Shown: positions 1 through 7,332 of the stretch, in pieces
Layout of the letters: each line of letters opens with the position of its first letter
How positions within the stretch are numbered: the first letter of the stretch is position 1
Assembly: GCA_964618105.1 (NCBI GenBank)
Contig: CAZUAJ010000031.1
Coordinates: 1-10,685 of the forward strand
DNA: 10,685 nt
Reading direction: 5' to 3'
Origin: CAG-273 sp964618105
GTDB lineage: Bacteria; Bacillota; Clostridia; TANB77; CAG-508
The notes under the pieces: generated by a model
The model's input: the letters and a program-made list of their open reading frames with translations, nothing else
Told to the model about the DNA's origin: nothing
Database searches by the model: none
Translations under genes and position numbers: made by a program

Positions 1-69
1 ATATCAACTGGTTTAAGTGCGTTTTTCCATTTATTTACTGCTAAACTTAGGATATCAAATTATAAATAA
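1..69 (+). CDS. Possible C-terminal end of an upstream gene (partial)
   Basis: The first reading frame is open from base 1 to a TAA at 67-69 and gives 22 residues, ending in LRISNYK. They include a hydrophobic stretch (LSAFFHLFTAKL) that could be the end of a membrane protein. An open frame this short is not rare by chance in AT-rich DNA, and no family can be recognised, so the call rests mainly on position: it ends before the promoter of the next gene. It could equally be non-coding. Confidence 0.35.
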   Translation: MSTGLSAFFHLFTAKLRISNYK

Positions 70-117
70 ATTCAAGAGAAAATTGTAAAAAATAAATAAA
101 AAATTTGCTAAAAAATG

Positions 118-146
118 TTTACTTTTGTCATAAAATTATATACAAT
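118..146 (+). promoter_or_regulatory. Sigma-A-like promoter of the glycosyltransferase-ylbF unit
   Basis: A -35 like box TTTACT (118-123) and a -10 like box TACAAT (141-146) are separated by exactly 17 bases in an A/T-rich stretch. The transcript would start near 153, leaving a leader of about 58 bases with the ribosome binding site AAGGGG at 194-199. The boxes are good but not perfect matches, and AT-rich DNA gives false hits. Confidence 0.5.
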
Positions 147-210
147 AACAAAAAGAATAAATACAAAACATCAAAAGATAAAATTATATTAGAAAGGGGT
201 TAATTTTTCA

Positions 211-1500
211 ATGAAAATCTTAATGTTAACTTGGGAATATCCACCAAGAATTGTAGGCGGAATTGCTAGAGTTGTTCACGATTTATCAAAAAAATTAATT
301 AAAGATGGACATGAAGTAACTGTAATTACATATAAAGAAGGAGATTTGCCAGAATACGAAAATGATAAAGGAGTGCAAGTATATCGAGTAGAAAATTACA
401 TGATTCATCCAAATAGTTTCATAGATTGGACTTTACAACTAAATTTTAATATGGTTGCAAAAGCAACAGAATTAATAAATAAAAATGGAAAATTTGACGT
501 AATACATGCACATGACTGGTTAGTCGCTTCAAGTGCAAAAACACTAAAACAATCATTTAAAATACCATTAGTAGCAACTATACATGCAACAGAAGCAGGA
601 AGAAATTCTGGAATACATAACGAATCTCAAAGATATATAAATGATACAGAATGGCTATTAACTTATGAAGCAACAGAAGTAATTGTAAATAGTAATTTTA
701 TGAAAGGACATGTTCAAAACTTATTTGGACTTCCTTTTGACAAAATAAATGTAGTACCAAATGGAATAAATTTAACCAACTTTAACGGAATTGAAAGAGA
801 TTATGAGTTTAGAAGACAATATGCAATGGATAATGAAAAAATTATTTTATATGTTGGAAGATTAGTATATGAAAAGGGAATTCAGCACTTAATTTCTGCA
901 ATGCCAAAAATATTACAAGGCTATAATGATGTAAAACTTGTAATTGCAGGAAAAGGTGGAATGTTAGACGAGTTAAAAGCACAAGCTGAGGCAATGGGTA
1001 TTGCTGATAAAGTATATTTTACAGGTTATTTAAATTCAAAACAAGTTCAAAAAATATATAAATGTGCTGATGTTGCAGTATTTCCAAGCACTTATGAGCC
1101 ATTTGGTATAGTTGCATTAGAAGGGATGTTAGCAGGAGTGCCAACAGTTGTTTCTGATATTGGTGGTTTAGATGAAATAGTAGACCATGGTATAAACGGA
1201 ATGAAAAGCTATGCAGGAAATCCAAATTCAATTGCAGACTCAGTATTAACTGTGCTATATGATAGACAATTAGCATCTAACATGGCAAAAAAGGCAAAGC
1301 AAAAAGTAAAAGAAGAATTTAACTGGAATAAAATTGCGCAAGATACACATTATATATATGAAAAAGCAATTTGTCAAACTGTTGCAGAAAAACAAAAACA
1401 AGAAATTGCACAAGAAAATGCTAAAAAGGCTAAAAAAGTTAATACAGAAACAGAAATTACAAATTTACTTAGCTTTCAAAAGAAACATGCTTATGCATAA
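211..1500 (+). CDS. Glycosyltransferase family 4 protein (glycogen/starch synthase-like)
   Basis: This is a 429-residue GT-B fold glycosyltransferase of the GT4 group, which transfers a sugar from a nucleotide-sugar donor. The N-terminal Rossmann half opens with MKILMLTWEYPPRIVGG, the loop typical of starch-synthase-like enzymes, and carries HAHDW at residues 99-103. The C-terminal half has the donor-binding GRLVYEKG (Arg217, Lys222) and the E-x7-E motif EPFGIVALE (Glu296 and Glu304), followed by the GG loop VVSDIGGLDEIV. The last 45 residues are rich in Lys, Gln and Glu and look like an extra flexible tail. The start is supported by AAGGGG 11 bases upstream. It shares a transcript with the YlbF gene, 20 bases downstream. 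Donor and acceptor cannot be told from sequence; glycogen, a surface glycan or a glycolipid are all possible. Confidence 0.9.
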   Translation: MKILMLTWEYPPRIVGGIARVVHDLSKKLIKDGHEVTVITYKEGDLPEYENDKGVQVYRVENYMIHPNSFIDWTLQLNFNMVAKATELINKNGKFDVIHAHDWLVASSAKTLKQSFKIPLVATIHATEAGRNSGIHNESQRYINDTEWLLTYEATEVIVNSNFMKGHVQNLFGLPFDKINVVPNGINLTNFNGIERDYEFRRQYAMDNEKIILYVGRLVYEKGIQHLISAMPKILQGYNDVKLVIAGKGGMLDELKAQAEAMGIADKVYFTGYLNSKQVQKIYKCADVAVFPSTYEPFGIVALEGMLAGVPTVVSDIGGLDEIVDHGINGMKSYAGNPNSIADSVLTVLYDRQLASNMAKKAKQKVKEEFNWNKIAQDTHYIYEKAICQTVAEKQKQEIAQENAKKAKKVNTETEITNLLSFQKKHAYA

Positions 1501-1520
1501 AAGTTATGAGGAGGAGAAAA

Positions 1521-1853
1521 ATGCAAGTTTATGATACAGCCAATAAGCTAGCACAAGAGATAAGAGAGTCAGAAGAATATAAATTATACAAAAAAAGAAA
1601 AGATGAAATACACAATAATCCTGAAAAAAAGCAAAAAGTAGAAGAATTTGAAAAATTAAGATATGAAATACAATTAATGGCCTATACAGGAGAAACAAAA
1701 GATGAAGAAAAAAATAAAAAGTTAGAAGAAATGTATAAAACATTAGTGGAAAACAAAGAAATTAAGGAATATTTTGATTTAGAAGTAAAGTTTAATATTA
1801 TGATAGCAGATGTAAATAAAATAATTGCAGAAGCTATAAAAGATGTATTATAA
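1521..1853 (+). CDS. ylbF: YlbF/YmcA family protein (RNase Y-associated Y-complex type)
   Basis: This 110-residue, highly charged protein is predicted to be almost wholly alpha-helical, as in the Com_YlbF (DUF964) family. Its signs are an N-terminal helix (YDTANKLAQEIRESEEY), a central Pro-containing turn (NNPEKKQKVEEFEKL) and a hydrophobic C-terminal helix (FNIMIADVNKIIAEAI). In Bacillus, YlbF, YmcA and YaaT form a complex that steers RNase Y in mRNA processing and affects competence, biofilm and sporulation; that this copy does so is inference. The ATG at 1521 was chosen because a full AGGAGG lies just upstream (1509-1514); the longer frame from 1506 would begin within one base of that site. 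A hairpin terminator follows. Family membership is judged from pattern, and YlbF cannot be separated from YmcA here, so the symbol is tentative. Confidence 0.75.
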   Translation: MQVYDTANKLAQEIRESEEYKLYKKRKDEIHNNPEKKQKVEEFEKLRYEIQLMAYTGETKDEEKNKKLEEMYKTLVENKEIKEYFDLEVKFNIMIADVNKIIAEAIKDVL

Positions 1854-1854
1854 A
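1825..1854 (+). promoter_or_regulatory. Possible promoter of the membrane metalloprotease gene
   Basis: TTGCAG (1825-1830) and TATAAA (1849-1854) are 18 bases apart at the very end of the ylbF frame. If it is active, transcription would start near 1861 and the hairpin at 1874-1910 would sit in the leader of the downstream gene. It is a weak match, listed because no other promoter fits between that hairpin and the protease start. Confidence 0.3.
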
Positions 1855-1873
1855 TATTTTATGTAATAAAATT

Positions 1874-1920
1874 GTCGTTAAAAAGGCTTGAAAAAGGTTT
1901 TTTTAGCGACTTTTGATTTT
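1874..1920 (+). terminator. Rho-independent terminator or attenuator after ylbF
   Basis: GTCGTTAAAAA (1874-1884) pairs with TTTTTAGCGAC (1900-1910) through 11 positions, including one G-T wobble, around a 15-base loop. TTTTGATTTT follows directly. This fits a terminator for the glycosyltransferase-ylbF transcript. The T-rich tail ends at 1920 and the ribosome binding site of the next gene begins at 1921, so the hairpin could also act as an attenuator. Confidence 0.7.
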
Positions 1921-1938
1921 GAAAGGAGAAAACAATAT

Positions 1939-2637
1939 ATGGAATATGTTTTAATAATTTGCATAAGCATAATTACTTTAATAATTTTGAAATTTGTATG
2001 GAATATAAAAATAAAAGATGCAAAAAGATTAAAAGAATTAGGGTATGATAAAAAATTAAATGAAATAACAAATAAATTACCTGAAAATAGGAAAGTATGT
2101 GAAGAAATTTTAAAAATGCTAGGAAATGAAAATGTAAAAATCGAAGAAAGTCCAAATAATCAAGCAAGCTTATATATGGTTCTTTCAAATTCAATTATAA
2201 TAGCAAATATAAAAAATACATTTACAAGAATACAAACAATAGCACATGAATGTTTACATTCCGTTCAAAATAAAAGAACATTACTGTTTAATTTTGTATT
2301 TTCAAACATATATATAATATATTTTATAACAATTATAATTTTAACAATATTAAAATTAAATACATACAAAATGTTATGTTTATTTATATTAGTAATATTA
2401 GGTTTTATACAATATGCAATTAGGTCATATTTAGAAATGGATGCAATGACAAAAGCAAAGCCACTTGTAAAAGAATATTTTGAACAATACGGAAGTTTAA
2501 ATCAAATAGATCAAATTAATATACTAAATAATTATGAAATTATAAATAATATAGGAATAAAATTAAGTAACTATATTTTAATATTAAACCAAGTTGTAAA
2601 AATAATAATTTATATGATAATTTGCATTATATTTTAA
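1939..2637 (+). CDS. Putative membrane-embedded zinc metalloprotease (HExxH)
   Basis: This 232-residue, very hydrophobic protein has a membrane segment at residues 2-20, two in the middle (about 115-160) and one at the C-terminal end (about 210-232). Between the first and second lies AHECLHSVQ, whose His103-Glu104-x-x-His107 is the HExxH zinc motif. After the third comes LEMDAMTKA, where Glu166 (or Asp168) could be the third ligand. The layout recalls the YugP-like neutral zinc metallopeptidase group, but similarity beyond the motifs is not clear by eye. The ATG at 1939 was chosen because GAAAGGAG (1921-1928) lies 10 bases upstream; the longer frame from 1888 has no such site and begins inside the terminator hairpin. 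Substrate unknown. Strong terminators on both sides make it a single-gene unit. Confidence 0.65.
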   Translation: MEYVLIICISIITLIILKFVWNIKIKDAKRLKELGYDKKLNEITNKLPENRKVCEEILKMLGNENVKIEESPNNQASLYMVLSNSIIIANIKNTFTRIQTIAHECLHSVQNKRTLLFNFVFSNIYIIYFITIIILTILKLNTYKMLCLFILVILGFIQYAIRSYLEMDAMTKAKPLVKEYFEQYGSLNQIDQINILNNYEIINNIGIKLSNYILILNQVVKIIIYMIICIIF

Positions 2638-2642
2638 TTGTA

Positions 2643-2677
2643 AATATTACAGAATTAATATTTCTGTAATATTTTTT
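2643..2677 (+). terminator. Rho-independent terminator after the metalloprotease gene
   Basis: AATATTACAGAA (2643-2654) and TTCTGTAATATT (2662-2673) form a perfect 12-bp stem with a 7-base loop, followed by TTTT. It begins 5 bases after the stop codon and separates this gene from recJ. Confidence 0.85.
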
Positions 2678-2713
2678 GTAAATTTCTTGCTTTCTCTTTT
2701 AAAATTATATAAA

Positions 2714-2744
2714 TTGTTGTAAAATATAATACAAATTGTATAGT
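2714..2744 (+). promoter_or_regulatory. Likely promoter region of the recJ-rel block
   Basis: A promoter is expected between the terminator ending at 2677 and recJ at 2760. A perfect -10 box TATAAT lies at 2725-2730 without a good -35. An alternative pair is TTGTTG (2714-2719) with TATAGT (2739-2744), spaced 19. I cannot decide between them, so only the region is claimed. The recJ ribosome binding site is GGGAG at 2749-2753. Confidence 0.35.
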
Positions 2745-2759
2745 ATATGGGAGTGAAAA

Positions 2760-4442
2760 ATGAACAAAAAATGGGAAGTATGTAAAATTGAAGAAGAAAG
2801 CATTAATAAAATATGTAAAGAAAACAATTTAACTCAATTAATTGGTGGTATACTTTCGAGTAAAAATATTAATAGTGATGAAGAAGTAAGATTATTTCTA
2901 AATCCTACAAGAAATGATTTTCATGATCCGTTTTTAATGCCTGATATGGAAAAAGCTGTAAACAGAATTATAGAAGCAATAGAAAAACAAGAAAAAACAA
3001 TTATATATGGGGACTATGATGTAGATGGAATAACAAGTGTTACGGTTCTAAAAAAGTTTTTGGCAGAACACGGGTTGAATGTAGATGTATATATACCTAA
3101 TAGATTAAATGAGGGTTATGGTTTGAATAAAAAAGCAATAAATACAATTTCAGAACAAAATTATACATTAATAATAACTGTAGATTGTGGAATTTCTGGA
3201 ATAGAAGAAATCAAATATGCTAAAGAATTAGGAATAGAAGTAATAGTTACAGACCATCATGAACCAGGTGAAGAAATACCAAATTGTTTAGCGGTAATAG
3301 ATGCAAAAAGAAAAGATAATAAATATCCATTTAATCAATTAGCAGGAGTTGGGGTTGTATTTAAGTTAATACAGGCTATTTCAATAAGAATGAATCTAGA
3401 AGCAAAAGAATATTTAAAATATTTAGATATTGTATGTGTTGGTACAATTTCAGATATAGTGCCACTTGTAGATGAAAATAGAGTAATAACCAAGCTGGGG
3501 CTTAAACTTGTTGAAAAAACAAAAAATATTGGTTTAAGAATATTAATTAATTCTACTGGTTATTCAGAAATAAATTCTACTGCAATTTCATTTGGTATAG
3601 CACCAAGAATAAATGCATCTGGAAGAATGGGTGAAGAAATAGAGGCTTTACATTTATTTTTGACAGATGATATTCAAGAAGCACAACAAATATCTAAAAA
3701 ATTAAATCAATATAATATAAAAAGACAGGAAATAGAAAAGCAAATGTTTAAACAAGCTATAGAATTAATTGAAAAAGAAGCAAAAAAGCCTTGTATAGTG
3801 TTAGGACAAGAAGGATGGCACCATGGAATTATAGGAATAGTTGCATCAAAAGTAACAGATATATATTTTAAACCTAGTATTTTAGTTTGTTTTGAAGGTG
3901 AAGAAGGAAAGGGGTCTGGGAGAAGTATACCTGGCTTCGATTTACATGATGCAGTAATGAATTGTAATTCTTATGTGGAAAAATTTGGTGGTCATAGTAT
4001 GGCAATAGGAATAAATGTAAAAAAAGAAAATTTTGAAAAATTTAAAAAAGAATTTGAAGAATATACACAAAATAGTCATATTAGTGATATAATACCAATT
4101 ATAAAAATAGACCAAGAAATTGATATAAGAAAAATAAGTATTCGAGATGTAAAAGATTTAAAATTATTAGAACCTTATGGCGAAGCTAATAAAATGCCGT
4201 TATTTTTAATAAAAAATTTAAAAATTCATGCAATACGTACTTTGTCTGAAGGAAAACATGTAAAACTTAAATTGGGAATAGACAATTATGTAATAGATGC
4301 AATAGGCTTTAATATGGGAACCTTGACACAACAATATTTAATTGGAGATAAAGTGGACGTCGTTGGCAATTTAGAAATCAGTGAATATGGTGGAAACGAA
4401 TATATGCAAATAAACTTAAAAGATATTAGAAAAACAATTTAA
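2760..4442 (+). CDS. recJ: Single-stranded-DNA-specific exonuclease RecJ
   Basis: RecJ degrades single-stranded DNA 5' to 3' in recombination and mismatch or base-excision repair, using Mn/Mg ions held by DHH-superfamily motifs. All motifs are visible: YGDYDVDGITS (Asp85, Asp87, Asp89), DCGISG (Asp142), the signature DHH at residues 165-167, GTISDIVPLVDENR, and APRINASGRMG. The DHHA1 domain follows with GWHHGIIGIVASK (His354, His355), GSGRSIPGFDLHDA and FGGHSMA (410-415), then a C-terminal OB-like domain starting near LLEPYGEANKMPLFL. At 560 residues it matches the compact E. coli-type RecJ rather than the longer Bacillus form. It is followed by rel after 21 bases, and the pair is a common Firmicutes arrangement. 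The gene appears intact. Confidence 0.95.
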   Translation: MNKKWEVCKIEEESINKICKENNLTQLIGGILSSKNINSDEEVRLFLNPTRNDFHDPFLMPDMEKAVNRIIEAIEKQEKTIIYGDYDVDGITSVTVLKKFLAEHGLNVDVYIPNRLNEGYGLNKKAINTISEQNYTLIITVDCGISGIEEIKYAKELGIEVIVTDHHEPGEEIPNCLAVIDAKRKDNKYPFNQLAGVGVVFKLIQAISIRMNLEAKEYLKYLDIVCVGTISDIVPLVDENRVITKLGLKLVEKTKNIGLRILINSTGYSEINSTAISFGIAPRINASGRMGEEIEALHLFLTDDIQEAQQISKKLNQYNIKRQEIEKQMFKQAIELIEKEAKKPCIVLGQEGWHHGIIGIVASKVTDIYFKPSILVCFEGEEGKGSGRSIPGFDLHDAVMNCNSYVEKFGGHSMAIGINVKKENFEKFKKEFEEYTQNSHISDIIPIIKIDQEIDIRKISIRDVKDLKLLEPYGEANKMPLFLIKNLKIHAIRTLSEGKHVKLKLGIDNYVIDAIGFNMGTLTQQYLIGDKVDVVGNLEISEYGGNEYMQINLKDIRKTI

Positions 4443-4463
4443 AGAATAAGGAGTGAATAATAT

Positions 4464-6662
4464 ATGTCAGAAATAAAAGAAATGACAATAGAAGATGTAA
4501 TAAATACAACTAAAAAGAATAACAGAAAATCTGATAGTAAGCTTATAAGAAAAGCATACAATTATGCAAAAGCACATCACGAAGGGCAACTAAGAAAATC
4601 AGGAGAGCCATATATTATTCACCCAGTACAAGTTGCATATATTTTATCAACATTAAGCCTAGATGACAGTACAATATGTGCAGCACTTTTACATGATGTT
4701 GTAGAAGACACAGAAATTACAAAACAAGACTTAGAAACTGAATTTAGTATAGAGATTGCTGAATTGGTAGATGGTGTAACAAAACTTAGCAAACTTCAAT
4801 ATGCAAGCATGGAAGAACAACAAGTAGAAAATTATAGGAAAATGTTCTTAGCGATGGGTAAAGATATAAGAGTTATACTAATAAAACTTGCTGATAGACT
4901 TCATAATATGAGAACTTTAAAATATTTAACTCGTGATAGACAAATTGCAAATGCAAATGAAACTATGGAATTATATGCGCCACTTGCTAACCGCCTAGGT
5001 ATGTATTCTTTGAAATGGGAATTAGAAGATTTATCTTTCAAATATTTATACCCTGAAGATTATCGTGAATTAGTTGAAGGAATTGACAGGAAAAGAGAAG
5101 AACGTCTAAAATTTATTGATATGATTATGAATCAAATAAAAGTAGCTTTAAAAAAACAACATATTGAAGCTGAAATTACAGGGAGAGCAAAACATTTATA
5201 TAGTATTTATCGTAAAATTAAAAGAGACAATATTACATTAGACCAGGTATATGACCTATTTGCATTAAGGGTAATAGTTAACTCTATTAAAGATTGCTAT
5301 TCTGTTTTAGGAATAGTACATGAATTGTATAACCCAATGCCTGGAAGGTTTAAAGATTATATTTCAGTTCCAAAACCTAATATGTATCAATCTTTGCATA
5401 CAACATTAATTGGAGAAAAAGGAACACCTTTTGAAGTGCAAATACGTACATGGGATATGCACCGTATAGCAGAATATGGTATTGCTGCGCATTGGGCATA
5501 TAAAGAAGCAAGTTTTATGGGCAATAAGAAAGCAAATGTAAAAGTTTCAGAAGATAAACTTTCTTGGCTTCGTGAAACTTTAGAATGGCAAAAAGATATG
5601 CAAGACCCAGACGAATTTTTAAATACATTAAAAACAGAACTTTTCGAAGATGAAGTTTATGTATTTACTCCAAAAGGAAAAATTATTTCTCTTCCTAAAG
5701 ATAGTACTCCAATAGATTTTGCATATTACATACATGCTGAAATAGGTAATCGTATGACAGGAGCAAAAATAAATAGTAAAATGATGCCAATAGTTACAAA
5801 ATTAAAAAATGGTGATATAGTTGAAATAATAACATCTGATCAATCCAAAGGACCTAGTAGAGATTGGCTTAAATTTATTAAAAGTTCAACAGCAAAAAGT
5901 AAGATTTTAGCATGGTTCAAGAAAAACGAAAGAGAAGAAAACATTGTTAAAGGTAAAGAATTAATTGAAAAAGAAATAAAGAAAATTGGAATGACACATG
6001 CTGAACTTGCTAAGCCAGAATATATACAAGCAGCATTAGATAGATATAAATATTCTGAAACAGATGAGATGTATGCTAGTGTTGGATTTGGAGCTATATC
6101 TTCTGGAAAAATTGTAGCTAGAATGTTAGAAGAATACAAAAAAGACCATCAAACTGAAAATTTAGATGAAAAATTAGAAGAACTTTCAAAAGAAAGAGTA
6201 TACAAGCCAAAAGCATCTAAAACAGGTATAGTAGTGAAAGGCATAGACAATTGTTTAGTGAAATTATCTAAGTGCTGTAATCCTGTACCTGGGGATGAAA
6301 TAGTTGGTTATATTACAAAAGGAAGAGGAGTATCAGTTCATAGGAAAGATTGTGTTAATGTAAATAGTCTTTTATCTGAAGAAAATAGAATGATAGATGT
6401 GTACTGGTATGAAGCTGAAAAGACAAAGTACAATGTAGACATTGAAGTTTATGGAAATGAAAGAAGCGGACTTTTAGCAGATATTATAAGAGAAATAGAA
6501 GGAACGAAAAGTAAATTATTAGCAGTAACTTCAAAAGCGAATAAAGAAAAAATTTCAGCAACAGAAGTGACTGTAGAAGTTGAAAATATTGATGAATTAA
6601 ATAAAATACTAAAGCAAATTAGAAAAGTTGATAGTGTATATGAAGTAAAAAGAAAGAGGTAG
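4464..6662 (+). CDS. relA: Bifunctional (p)ppGpp synthetase/hydrolase Rel
   Basis: This is the long RSH enzyme of the stringent response. It makes (p)ppGpp from GTP/GDP and ATP on stalled ribosomes and breaks it down again. Domains in order: an HD hydrolase (IIHPVQVA with His53, LLHDVVEDT with His77-Asp78, KLADRLHNMRTL); the synthetase (GRAKHLYSIYRKIKR at 240-254, YDLFALRVI with Asp264, FEVQIRTWDMHRIAEYGIAA); TGS from about 395 (DEVYVFTPKGKII); a helical region; the Cys-rich CCNPVPGDEI (Cys604, Cys605) with HRKDC; and a C-terminal ACT domain. Both active sites look complete, so both activities are expected. The 732-residue length is normal for the family. The start at 4464 has AAGGAG (4448-4453) upstream. 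Five bases separate its stop from the next GTG start, so the genes are probably co-transcribed. The apt gene often found between recJ and rel is absent. Confidence 0.95.
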   Translation: MSEIKEMTIEDVINTTKKNNRKSDSKLIRKAYNYAKAHHEGQLRKSGEPYIIHPVQVAYILSTLSLDDSTICAALLHDVVEDTEITKQDLETEFSIEIAELVDGVTKLSKLQYASMEEQQVENYRKMFLAMGKDIRVILIKLADRLHNMRTLKYLTRDRQIANANETMELYAPLANRLGMYSLKWELEDLSFKYLYPEDYRELVEGIDRKREERLKFIDMIMNQIKVALKKQHIEAEITGRAKHLYSIYRKIKRDNITLDQVYDLFALRVIVNSIKDCYSVLGIVHELYNPMPGRFKDYISVPKPNMYQSLHTTLIGEKGTPFEVQIRTWDMHRIAEYGIAAHWAYKEASFMGNKKANVKVSEDKLSWLRETLEWQKDMQDPDEFLNTLKTELFEDEVYVFTPKGKIISLPKDSTPIDFAYYIHAEIGNRMTGAKINSKMMPIVTKLKNGDIVEIITSDQSKGPSRDWLKFIKSSTAKSKILAWFKKNEREENIVKGKELIEKEIKKIGMTHAELAKPEYIQAALDRYKYSETDEMYASVGFGAISSGKIVARMLEEYKKDHQTENLDEKLEELSKERVYKPKASKTGIVVKGIDNCLVKLSKCCNPVPGDEIVGYITKGRGVSVHRKDCVNVNSLLSEENRMIDVYWYEAEKTKYNVDIEVYGNERSGLLADIIREIEGTKSKLLAVTSKANKEKISATEVTVEVENIDELNKILKQIRKVDSVYEVKRKR

Positions 6663-6667
6663 TAGAA

Positions 6668-7319
6668 GTGATACTTAAACAGCTTAGAGTGAATAGTGGG
6701 ACTATTTGTGAACTAACAAATTGCTACATTATTCAAGATGAAAATACCAAAGATGCAATGGTTATAGATCCAGGTGGAGAACCAGAAAAAATTATTGAAA
6801 TGTTAAATATACTACAAGCAAATTTAAAATACATATATATAACACATTGCCATGGAGACCATATAGGAGCCTTAATAGAACTAAAAAACAAAAAAGGTGG
6901 AAAAATTCTAATACATAGAATTGAGAAAGAAGGATTGCACAATAAAAATATTAGTTTAACAGATTATGTAGGAGTAGAAAATATTGAGTTAGATCCAGAT
7001 TCAATAGTAGATGATGAAGATTTAATACATGTTGGAAATATAGAATTTAAAATTATTCACACTCCAGGTCATACAAGTGGTAGTAGTTCTTTGTATTGTG
7101 AAAAAGAAAAATTATTATTTTCAGGAGATACTATGTTTTATGGAACATGGGGAAGAACCGATTTACCAACAAGTAATTTTCATGATATAATAAACTCTAT
7201 ATCAGAAAAACTATTAAAACTTCCAGATGATACAATAGTATATCCACGGACACGGAAAACCTACAATAATTAAAGAAGAAAGACCAATTTATAATGAATT
7301 AAAGCCAAGAGAGGATTAA
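6668..7319 (+). pseudogene. MBL-fold metallo-hydrolase (glyoxalase II-like) with a +1 frameshift near its end
   Basis: This is a short metallo-beta-lactamase-fold hydrolase of the hydroxyacylglutathione-hydrolase-like group commonly found beside rel and hisS. The zinc motif THCHGDH (His60, His62, Asp64, His65) is intact, as are HTPGHTSGS, SGDTMF and GTWGRTDLP. The GTG start at 6668 has AAGAGG (6654-6659) 8 bases upstream. The plain frame gives 201 residues ending YPRTRKTYNN and stops at 7271-7273, losing the last family motif. Leaving out the C at 7247 restores PGHGKPTIIKEE and an open frame to TAA at 7317-7319, a 216-residue protein stopping just before hisS. So a single extra base lies inside CCACGG (7244-7249). 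Either the gene is recently broken, or the base is a sequence error, or the ribosome shifts frame here. The true substrate is unknown. Confidence 0.85.
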
Positions 7320-7332
7320 AAGGGTGATGAAA

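Noticed and set aside
1019..1276. Long minus-strand open frames inside the glycosyltransferase, protease, rel and spoIIP genes
   Set aside because: They lie wholly inside convincing plus-strand genes, have biased Leu/Phe-rich composition and no ribosome binding sites, so they are shadows.
7320..7332. T-box or other riboswitch for hisS
   Set aside because: The gap to the upstream gene is about 13 bases, too short for any leader, and no T-box sequence is present.
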